Positions 16,897 through 24,262 of a stretch of 64,000 nt of DNA are shown one piece after another. Each line of letters opens with the position of its first letter. The stretch's first letter is position 1. The DNA lies in NCBI GenBank assembly GCA_964548175.1, contig CAZJQS010000007.1, positions 1 through 64,000 on the forward strand, in the 5' to 3' direction. The position numbers were made by a program, and so were the translations under genes. This DNA comes from JANQPA01 sp964548175 (lineage in GTDB: Bacteria; Bacteroidota; Bacteroidia; Chitinophagales; Saprospiraceae). A model generated the notes under the pieces. It was not told where the DNA came from. It saw only the letters and a program-made list of their open reading frames with translations, and searched no databases.

Positions 16897-17616
16897 CTAA
16901 TGACTTCCTTTTTGCTGAACCACGTGGGTTAGCTCATGGGCCAGCAGATGTTTTCCAGTGCTGGTATGGGGCTCGTATCGACCCTGGTCAAAATAAATAT
17001 CATAGCCACGAGTGAATGCCTGAGCATTGATCATTTTACATAACTTCACAGCATCCGAATGGGTATGTATCCTCACTTTTTCGAAACTGGCGTTTACTTT
17101 CGACTCCATTTCGTTTCGGATGTCATCCGGTAAGGGAAACCCTTTTCCTTTAGTGCCGGCCAGGAGCGACTCAAAGTGGTCAGGAACGCGAGGAGTTCCA
17201 TCTTTGCCTTTATGATCGGGCTCCGCCCTCTGCAGGGTGGTATTCAATTTGGTTTGCGCCATTTCCTCCTCTTCTTCGGCTTGTCTTTGAATGTCCAGTT
17301 TGGGCTGTGCCATTTCTTCCTCTTCTTCCTGGCGCTGGATGTTGAGTTTGGTTTGCATGGCTTCTTCCTCTTCTTCCTGGCGTTGGATGTTGAGTTTGGT
17401 TTGAGCCATTTCTTCTTCTTCGGCTTGTCTTTGGACATCGTTTTTGACAACCTGATCGGCGATCTGGTCGGCTTCTTTTTCGGCGGGTGAGTTGGGAGCG
17501 TCTACTTTAAGTTTCGGTTGGAAGAAGGCCGGATGATCAACGGTGCCTTTTTGGAAAAAGGGCTTGCGTCTTCTTCTGAGGGAGCGTTTGCGGGATTTTG
17601 AGGATTTGGATTTCAT
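16897..17616 (-). CDS. eCIS-core (DUF4157) protein with glutamate-rich repeats
   Basis: A 239-residue protein. The N-terminus is basic (SKSRKRSLRRRRK) and carries the leader motif PFFQKG..AFFQPKL followed by SPAEKEADQIADQVV. Residues about 65-130 are four 16-residue repeats of the type KLNIQRQEEEEEMAQ. The C-terminal half is the DUF4157 eCIS-core domain, ending in the metalloprotease-like motif HELTH (His227-His231) and VVQQ. DUF4157 proteins are the most common companions of eCIS particles; some are loaded into the tube and some end in toxin domains. This one has no extra C-terminal domain, so it may be a carrier, adaptor or maturation factor. Confidence 0.92.
   Translation of the reverse strand: MKSKSSKSRKRSLRRRRKPFFQKGTVDHPAFFQPKLKVDAPNSPAEKEADQIADQVVKNDVQRQAEEEEMAQTKLNIQRQEEEEEAMQTKLNIQRQEEEEEMAQPKLDIQRQAEEEEEMAQTKLNTTLQRAEPDHKGKDGTPRVPDHFESLLAGTKGKGFPLPDDIRNEMESKVNASFEKVRIHTHSDAVKLCKMINAQAFTRGYDIYFDQGRYEPHTSTGKHLLAHELTHVVQQKGSH
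17243..17440. repeat. coding tandem repeat (48-nt unit, about four copies)
   Basis: Within the eCIS-core gene a 48-nt unit encoding QRQEEEEEMAQTKLNI-type residues occurs about four times with small variations. Two neighbouring copies (near 17320-17410) are almost identical at the DNA level, which suggests recent duplication and likely length variation between strains. Confidence 0.8.
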
Positions 17617-17630
17617 GGTATGAATTTTTA

Positions 17631-18119
17631 TTATTCAATGGTTTGAATGACCTTAAACGATTTCTGTATCTCATCAAGAGTGATACGATCATAAATTATG
17701 AGGTCAAACCTTATTTCGGAATCTTCATTTTTCATTTCCCAGGTAATGGACATTTCACTTTCATTGGAAATATCTTTTTCGGTCGGATCACCAAGATTTT
17801 GGGTCAGGAATTTCTCAATTTTTTCCCAAAGATACTTAAACAATTGGTTGTCTTCTTCCTCCAGGTGTTTAGAATAAAATCTAAATTCAATTTCATCAAT
17901 CAAAGGAGGGGAATAGAAGTAGAAAATTCGGGATAACTTGTGATATTGATCAAATTCTTGGTCAAATTCTAAAAAATAGGAAGCCTCTAATACTGGATCA
18001 CCGTATTCATTTTGCTTGATTTGATTCTTTTTTAGGGGTAAATCATAACCTCCTAGATTTATATTTTTTTCAACATCAAAAAATAGAGGAAATAAATGAT
18101 CCAGATCTAAAGAATCCAT
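17631..18119 (-). CDS. acidic protein of unknown function in the eCIS locus
   Basis: A 162-residue protein, rich in Asp and Glu, with no signal peptide, membrane segment or family I recognise. Its ATG overlaps the stop of the TPR gene by one base (TAATG), so translation is coupled. The local base composition is clearly AT-rich. Its size, acidity and place two genes after an HNH-motif eCIS-core protein would fit an immunity or chaperone partner, but this is inference from context only. Confidence 0.75.
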   Translation of the reverse strand: MDSLDLDHLFPLFFDVEKNINLGGYDLPLKKNQIKQNEYGDPVLEASYFLEFDQEFDQYHKLSRIFYFYSPPLIDEIEFRFYSKHLEEEDNQLFKYLWEKIEKFLTQNLGDPTEKDISNESEMSITWEMKNEDSEIRFDLIIYDRITLDEIQKSFKVIQTIE

Positions 18120-19105
18120 TAATTTATATTTATTTGATTTAGTATATCGGTTGCTTTTGATGCGTACTCAGATGTCTCTAATTTTTTAACTTTTTCAAAT
18201 ACAGCCTTAGCTTCTGTAATCGCTCCTTTCTGCTGTTGTATGACTCCTTTATAAAACAGTGCTTTGTCATTGTTTGGCTTAATATTAAGCGATATTTCAA
18301 AATGAGCCAAGGCTTGATCTAGTAGACTTTTCGACAATAAAATAACCCCTAGATTATTTCTTGCCTCGTAATTCTCTGGTTCCAATAAAACGATTCTTTG
18401 ATACTCCTTTAGAGCCTTCTCCGGATGATCCATGTTTAGATAAGTGATAGCCAAATGATTACGGAAATCTGTGTTTTCTGGCTCAACACCTAGTGCATTT
18501 TGAAAATATGATGCAGCCACTCCAAAATTTTGTTTTTGCAATTCAATTATCCCCAAGTGTTTCAGGACTTTAGCATTAAACGGGTCTTTTTCAAGGATGT
18601 ATTCGAACATCTCCCGAGCCTGATCCCACTGCTTTATCCCTAAATAGTTCAGGCCCAATTCGAAGTAATAACTTAGATTACTTGAATTCATAGAAATTAA
18701 CCTCTCGAGAACTTTTATTGAGTTCTGATGTTGTCCAAGGCTGTAAAATAGGCGTGCTATTCCCTCAAGTGCGGAGAATTGTTGATCGTCTATTTCAATA
18801 GCCTTTTGATAACTATCAAATGCTTTTTGAAATTCCTTTAGAGCAACAAAGGCATTGCCCAAATTTACATAAGCGGTACTGTGATCAGGATTTGCGATAA
18901 TAGCTTTCTCAAATAAATTAACTGCTCCATCCCATTGGCCCTTTTGTGAAAGAATAAATCCTAAGTTATTCAAGGCAGTAGGATGATCTTGCTGTTGATC
19001 CAATACTTTCATGTATATCTGTTCAGCCTCTTCTAAATTACCGTTCAATTGAAGCCTGGCCCCTTTGTTAACCAGATTGATCAAGTGTTCATCCGGTTGT
19101 TTCAT
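18119..19105 (-). CDS. tetratricopeptide repeat protein
   Basis: A 328-residue protein made of about eight to nine 34-residue TPR units (for example NLGFILSQKGQWDGAVNLFEKAI). It has no signal peptide, so a cytoplasmic protein-binding scaffold is likely. It lies 12 nt after the 1193-aa eCIS-core gene and is translationally coupled to the acidic gene. In one sampled 60-nt line GC is 28 percent (18661-18720), well below flanking eCIS structural genes. It may act as a chaperone or loading factor for the neighbouring cargo; that is inference. Confidence 0.9.
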   Translation of the reverse strand: MKQPDEHLINLVNKGARLQLNGNLEEAEQIYMKVLDQQQDHPTALNNLGFILSQKGQWDGAVNLFEKAIIANPDHSTAYVNLGNAFVALKEFQKAFDSYQKAIEIDDQQFSALEGIARLFYSLGQHQNSIKVLERLISMNSSNLSYYFELGLNYLGIKQWDQAREMFEYILEKDPFNAKVLKHLGIIELQKQNFGVAASYFQNALGVEPENTDFRNHLAITYLNMDHPEKALKEYQRIVLLEPENYEARNNLGVILLSKSLLDQALAHFEISLNIKPNNDKALFYKGVIQQQKGAITEAKAVFEKVKKLETSEYASKATDILNQININ

Positions 19106-19117
19106 ATACTGTTTATT

Positions 19118-22100
19118 TTAAAAAACGTCATTCTTTATTTTTTTACCTAGGCCCATTGCTATATCTCCAATATCTAATTCCGGGTAGATGACTTCTATAT
19201 CATCGAAGGAGACATCGAAGGGCTGTCCTTCTATATAGTGAATTGGGAAGATCAATCCAAATTTAATGTCTGGCCCCCAACTGAATGAGTATAGGTTATG
19301 TCGCCACTCTTTGGAGAATGAAACGAGCCACAAATCCAGTTTTGCTCTGGCTAATAAATTAATATCAAAGGTGAATTTCGGATTGATCATAACGCTTCCC
19401 TTCGCTTTTATTTCAAAGCCTGTGTTCGGTGTCCAATCCACCTTAACCTCAGCGGCAGCCTCACCTTCTAATCCGAGTGTACCTGCAACTTCAATTCCTC
19501 CTGTAAGACTGGCGATTCCAACACTCAGACCAAGCCCTAGGTCTGCTCTTAAGGTAAGGCCTGCATCTGCTGGAATGACGAACTTTCCACCAGCCGAAAC
19601 TTTTGTCTGTTCTGGATGAGCTGGATTATAGGTAACCTCACCATACAGATCTCTTATCTGTCCCGGACCAATTCCAGCATTGAAATCTAATCCGCCATTA
19701 ATTGTCGCCACGAGGCCTAGACTTCTTGGGCCAAGTGGAATGGCGAAGATCGGGATCTCAATGGTAGGCATTCTAAATAGATTCCGATTAAAGGATTTTC
19801 TCGGGAATACGTCTACAGTGTCGGGTAGTTCGATTCTTCCTTTGACTTCAATTTCTCCATTTGGCAGGAATCTAACACCGGCGGTAGCCGCTAACCAGGG
19901 AGTAATTTGCAGGGTCAATTCTCCGCCACCATAAACGGAGAATTTTTTGGCGATCTGATCAGTAGGCTGTCCATCTTCATCAATGACTCGATTGGTGGCC
20001 GTAACATCCACCTTTCCGGAGAGCAGTCCTCTCTTGTATGCGGCATTTCCTTTTATGGTTAGAGCGCCGTCTAAATAATCGACACTCAATTCAGAGTCAA
20101 TTCCTGGAATATCCGGCTGGGCAGTCCCTTTGGCATGCACGCTGTAATTGCCTTCTTCATCTTTTGTAACTTTAACGCCAACCGACCCTCCTTTAATTCC
20201 GGGGATATCACCTGATAACTTAAAGTCACCTCCAATAGAAAATTGATCGTCTCCGTAAGTCACTTCCATTGCTCCTTTCTCAACACCCGGTATATCAAGA
20301 TCGGCATCTCCTGAAGCACTGATGTTTCCTTCGCTATAACTTACCGTAATGGTGGCTTTTTTGATCCCTTTTACTTTTCCCTTGGGGATGCCAAGCGTTC
20401 CTCCAATAGTCAGGACCTCGTCGACATATTCCACATTTACTTCAGCAGGATCAAATAAGGTGGTATCGAATGCAAAACTTCCTTTAAGGGCAAAACCACC
20501 TTCTGTGCTGATACTTGCCGTAATAGAACCTTTTCCGAGTTTACTGATTTCCAGATCTACAGCTCCTTCGATTCCGAATCCTTCTGTGCCTGCGAAGATC
20601 TCCAGGGAAGAGTCAGTAATTTGGAAAGGCCCGGGAAGATTAAATTCCCCGGTTTCAAATATCTTTCTTATTCGCAACTCCCCGTTTTGGACGATCAGGT
20701 CTATGTTGGCGTCTTTAATAACAGGAACGGTGGGTAAAATTTTTCCCTCAAGGTAAAACCCTTGCTCTGTTAATAGGGCAGTATTGACTTGAATAGGACT
20801 TAGCCCCTCAATCGATAATTTCCTGTGGAAGCCTCCTGGTATGGCGTTTTTAAGATCAGGTGGTACAATGTAGGTGTTTCGTAAATTATCAAGTGGAGCA
20901 AGTTTCAGAGGGATTATGCCTGCATTAAGTTTGAGTGGTACTTTGGCACCCTTTTCTTTCTTCCTACTAAAGGCTGTTCCGGTTATTTCTGGATTAGTGC
21001 CAAGCTTCACATGAGTTAGATCATAATTTGGAAACCAATTAGTAACATTAACTTCAAAATCATTGGGATCAGCTGCATTTTTAGGAATCTTAATAGGTCT
21101 TGGGATACCAGATTTACCAGTTACAAATACTTTTATCTCATTGTCTGATCCTAATAATTGTTGAAGATCCTTGTCGTCTGCTTCTTTCAATTGATTAAAA
21201 TGGTCACCATTGAGAATATTGAAGTCGGCTCCTCCATAAGACCAGTATCTATTGGGTTCACCGGATTTTAGGCCCTCTGTGAATTTTACATCTTTGAAAA
21301 AGATATCATAATACTTTTTCGCTGTACCTACATTATGGGCCATTTTCACCCCTTTATGTTCATTTCTGAGCTTGGTCAAGCCATCATTGATGGTAGACCT
21401 TATTTTTCCTGCTATCGTTCCTCCTGAACTATTATTGGCTTGGGCATCTAACAATTCATAATTGTCTGGTATATCCTGGCCGCCCATTTGCATTTCTACA
21501 ATGTGATCAACCTCATGAGCATTAGGTTCCCCTTTATTATTCCATGTAGGTATCAATGAGGTCTGGATTATTTCTTCTTTTGTACCAAATACAAAAAAAT
21601 TGCTTCCTTTCTTTATTGATTTGAGGAAGTACGTTTTTCCGGATAGGTCGTTTGATGTTAGAGGCTTAAGTTGAGCAAATTTAGAATTGAATGCTGTTTC
21701 AACCTTTGGTTTTACTGCTTTTTTCCATCCTTCCCTCTGGTTGGTAGATCCCCTTTTATGGTTTTTGGGCCTCTTCAGACCATCTGCACCTTTGGCAGCA
21801 TTAAATTTTGCAGCGTTCCGTTTTTTAAATTTTGGGATCTTGATCTCCGGAAGATATAGTTTTCTATTATTTGGGGTCAAATCAATCTTATGGTCATCCT
21901 TGTTTTTGTATTTATATACATTTGGGTTAGTTGCACTCTGCCCTGTCCCCCCCTGCCGCTGCACCATCTTCCGCTGCACCCCGCCCTGCTGCACAGTATG
22001 CGTCAATTCATGGGCCAGCAAATGATCTCCACTTTTTGTGCCGGGTTGGTATTGCCCCTGGTTGAAATAGATGTCATTGCCTTGCGTAAAGGCATGCGAT

Positions 22101-22699
22101 CCGAGGCCTCGGTTCATCTGTACAGCATTGGAATCATTGTGGATACGGACATCGCTGAAATCGTTACCGAAGGCGGACTCCATTTTATTTTGAACATTGG
22201 GCTCCATCGGCTCTCCTTTGCCCTTGCTGGCGGCCAGTTCCTCCTCCAGTGATCTGCCATTTTGAGAGGGTGGGGGGGCAGTAGTGTTTAACTGGAGAGC
22301 ATTGCCTTCCGCTTTGCCCAGGATGGTGTCAAAGGCGAGGCCATCATAGGAGGGCGATTCCACGTCTAAAACAGAAGGGCTTTCAAAGGCTGGCTTTTCC
22401 TGGATCTCTTCTTCAGAGCGTTGCACGAATGGAGTGATCGAGCTCGCCAGGGGACTTTGTTCTCCTGAATGCTGGTCGGCCTGATTAACCACTTTATCGG
22501 CGATCCGGTCGGCTTCTTTTTCATAATTTCCGTCGGGGGAGCCGATATTGAGTTGGGGTTGAATGCGTTTGGTGAAAAAAGGGTTTTCGTTGTCCTTTTC
22601 GGAAAAAAACGAATGCTCCCTTCCTTTGGAAAAGAAAGGATCCTGACTTTTAGCCTGCTGGTTGCGGCTAGTTGTACTTTTGGATTCGTTGTTTTTCAC
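19118..22699 (-). CDS. large eCIS-core (DUF4157) protein with HNH-like motif and long beta-repeat C-terminus; candidate toxin
   Basis: An 1193-residue protein. The N-terminal leader has three PFF/SFF motifs (residues 21-43), then SPDGNYEKEADRIADKVV. The DUF4157 domain spans about 145-240 with HELTH at His230-His234. A lysine-rich linker leads to an HNH-like region: Asp398-His399 in EVDHIVEMQMGG, then Asn413 and Asn422 in PDNYELLDAQANNSSG. This resembles HNH/colicin-type nucleases, though key residues need structural confirmation. Residues about 590-1193 are glycine-rich beta repeats (IPGIKGGSVGVKV, IPGVEKGAMEVTY and similar), possibly a beta-solenoid or membrane-active shell. DNA composition changes sharply near 21.94 kb, just after the eCIS-core domain. 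Confidence 0.88.
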   Translation of the reverse strand: MKNNESKSTTSRNQQAKSQDPFFSKGREHSFFSEKDNENPFFTKRIQPQLNIGSPDGNYEKEADRIADKVVNQADQHSGEQSPLASSITPFVQRSEEEIQEKPAFESPSVLDVESPSYDGLAFDTILGKAEGNALQLNTTAPPPSQNGRSLEEELAASKGKGEPMEPNVQNKMESAFGNDFSDVRIHNDSNAVQMNRGLGSHAFTQGNDIYFNQGQYQPGTKSGDHLLAHELTHTVQQGGVQRKMVQRQGGTGQSATNPNVYKYKNKDDHKIDLTPNNRKLYLPEIKIPKFKKRNAAKFNAAKGADGLKRPKNHKRGSTNQREGWKKAVKPKVETAFNSKFAQLKPLTSNDLSGKTYFLKSIKKGSNFFVFGTKEEIIQTSLIPTWNNKGEPNAHEVDHIVEMQMGGQDIPDNYELLDAQANNSSGGTIAGKIRSTINDGLTKLRNEHKGVKMAHNVGTAKKYYDIFFKDVKFTEGLKSGEPNRYWSYGGADFNILNGDHFNQLKEADDKDLQQLLGSDNEIKVFVTGKSGIPRPIKIPKNAADPNDFEVNVTNWFPNYDLTHVKLGTNPEITGTAFSRKKEKGAKVPLKLNAGIIPLKLAPLDNLRNTYIVPPDLKNAIPGGFHRKLSIEGLSPIQVNTALLTEQGFYLEGKILPTVPVIKDANIDLIVQNGELRIRKIFETGEFNLPGPFQITDSSLEIFAGTEGFGIEGAVDLEISKLGKGSITASISTEGGFALKGSFAFDTTLFDPAEVNVEYVDEVLTIGGTLGIPKGKVKGIKKATITVSYSEGNISASGDADLDIPGVEKGAMEVTYGDDQFSIGGDFKLSGDIPGIKGGSVGVKVTKDEEGNYSVHAKGTAQPDIPGIDSELSVDYLDGALTIKGNAAYKRGLLSGKVDVTATNRVIDEDGQPTDQIAKKFSVYGGGELTLQITPWLAATAGVRFLPNGEIEVKGRIELPDTVDVFPRKSFNRNLFRMPTIEIPIFAIPLGPRSLGLVATINGGLDFNAGIGPGQIRDLYGEVTYNPAHPEQTKVSAGGKFVIPADAGLTLRADLGLGLSVGIASLTGGIEVAGTLGLEGEAAAEVKVDWTPNTGFEIKAKGSVMINPKFTFDINLLARAKLDLWLVSFSKEWRHNLYSFSWGPDIKFGLIFPIHYIEGQPFDVSFDDIEVIYPELDIGDIAMGLGKKIKNDVF

Positions 22700-22709
22700 T
22701 GAAAATAAT

Positions 22710-24197
22710 TTAAACCCACTCTACCATGATCATCTCCTCCATCCAGGGTAGCTTGATGACGCTGATGCCCCAGGGGAGTTTGGAGAGCAGAATATCAAAA
22801 GTGTTATGTTCAATTTTTAAATTCCATTGGCCTTGCCGGTACCAAAGTTTCCCCGCTCTTTGCAGGTAAGTTTCCTGTAAAGCCTGGGGGGAGCTGCTAC
22901 CCAGGGCCGTCCAGTATTCCAGCACAGAGTCGAGCACCTTGTCTGCTTCCGCTATTTCGTTCTCATCAAGTTCTATTTGCTGATCGGTGATGGCGGCGAG
23001 CGGCCACCGACAGAGTATTTTATTCAAGGTGCGCTGGGCATCGTGCCGGTCGTAATGACCATAGACCAGGTAGTCCAAAAGCAGAATGGCTTTTTGTTGT
23101 TCCAGGAGACTGCCGAAGGCCGCCTTCTTTGTAAATGCCAAATTATCCAGTAAAGGAGCAAGAAAAGGATGGAGCAGGATCAGGCCTGCATTATCGATGT
23201 AAATGTCCTCTTTTTCCGGCTTATCCTTTTTTGCAGGTTTTTTTTCTTCCTCTTCAAAGGGCGCTGTAACTTCTGTTTGCCTATTGACCTCAGAAAAAAG
23301 GGCTTCCACTTGTCCGGGCTCTTGCGGCCATCCGCTGTTGCTTAGAAGGTCTTTCAGTTCCTCTATCTTTCCATCCTCCCAGGAACGTAGGATAGGCCGA
23401 TAGGTATTTACAAAAATTTGCAGGAGGGTTCTGGTAATGGCCGTGGATTCCTGGCTTATGCTTTGAGGATGTTGGGAAAAATGTAAGAATATGTTGATCC
23501 ACCATTGTTGGAGGGATGGATCGTGGGGCCATATGGATGAAAATATCTGGTGGCAGGAGCGTAGTTGTTGAATAAATGCCGGTCTTGCTGAGTTGAACAA
23601 AAAGGGAAGCATTTGCTGCCGCTCTTTTTCAGGAAACAACTCGACGATCTTTTTCCAGGCTTCTTCCTGATGGCGAATGGTCTTAAGAAAATACTGTCTA
23701 TCCGAGGGAGTCGCTTTGAGGAGAGCCTCGGAAAGGGCAGCGGAAGTAAGTACTTGATTTTCGGAGGTGCTCCACCAGGGGAGGTAGCCCTTTTTCAGGT
23801 AAAAAAGCCAGATGTTTAATGTTTTGGAAGACATCCTGAGCTGGTCTTTTTCTGTGCCTGGTGCCGAAAGATCAGATGTTGGTTTAGTAAGGCTTTCTGA
23901 AGGCGGAATCAATCTTTGCAGTTCTTTTTGGATCGACTGCCTGATGGCAGACTCCAGTTTATTTTTCCAGCTTTTTTCCAGCTCGTGGGGATTGATCTCT
24001 CCCAGATCCAGTTCCAGTCGGTCGATGTAAACGACCCGATCGGCGGGAATGAGCTCGTCAAAAACCTCTTCCAATACTCGATGAGAGCTGCCATGAGCCA
24101 GTTGGGCTACCTTATTTTGAAGGTCCGTAGCCGATTCCTGTGGTCCGATCTCAATTTTCACCACTTTTTTTTGTATGATGTGGGTATTGGAATTCAA
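22710..24197 (-). CDS. eCIS tape-measure protein (Afp14-like)
   Basis: A 495-residue protein of the contractile injection system tape-measure family (CIS_TMP). The N-terminal segment HIIQKKVVKIEIG and VYIDRLELDLGEI, and the central IYIDNAGLILLHPFLAPLLDNL, are hallmarks of the family. By analogy with Afp14 it sets the length of the tube before the sheath is capped. It lies between the 1353-aa baseplate/fibre-like gene (65 nt away) and the large eCIS-core gene (10 nt away). Confidence 0.9.
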   Translation of the reverse strand: MNSNTHIIQKKVVKIEIGPQESATDLQNKVAQLAHGSSHRVLEEVFDELIPADRVVYIDRLELDLGEINPHELEKSWKNKLESAIRQSIQKELQRLIPPSESLTKPTSDLSAPGTEKDQLRMSSKTLNIWLFYLKKGYLPWWSTSENQVLTSAALSEALLKATPSDRQYFLKTIRHQEEAWKKIVELFPEKERQQMLPFLFNSARPAFIQQLRSCHQIFSSIWPHDPSLQQWWINIFLHFSQHPQSISQESTAITRTLLQIFVNTYRPILRSWEDGKIEELKDLLSNSGWPQEPGQVEALFSEVNRQTEVTAPFEEEEKKPAKKDKPEKEDIYIDNAGLILLHPFLAPLLDNLAFTKKAAFGSLLEQQKAILLLDYLVYGHYDRHDAQRTLNKILCRWPLAAITDQQIELDENEIAEADKVLDSVLEYWTALGSSSPQALQETYLQRAGKLWYRQGQWNLKIEHNTFDILLSKLPWGISVIKLPWMEEMIMVEWV

Positions 24198-24240
24198 ATC
24201 ATTTGATTTGTAATTAAATTAATCTTATATTGATGTCAGG

Positions 24241-24256
24241 AAGCCCTACGGGGCTG
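24241..24256. repeat. small hairpin between two eCIS genes (CCCTACGGGG core)
   Basis: AGCCC-TACG-GGGCT-type stem followed on the plus strand by eight T. Transcription here runs on the minus strand, where the hairpin is preceded by A and not followed by U, so it is not a terminator of the eCIS message. The same CCCGTAGGG core recurs near 61037-61046, which suggests a small dispersed repeat. Confidence 0.5.
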
Positions 24257-24262
24257 TTTTTT

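Noticed and set aside
17243..17440. CRISPR-like or non-coding repeat
   Set aside because: The units are in frame inside a well-supported protein and encode a regular Glu-rich repeat.
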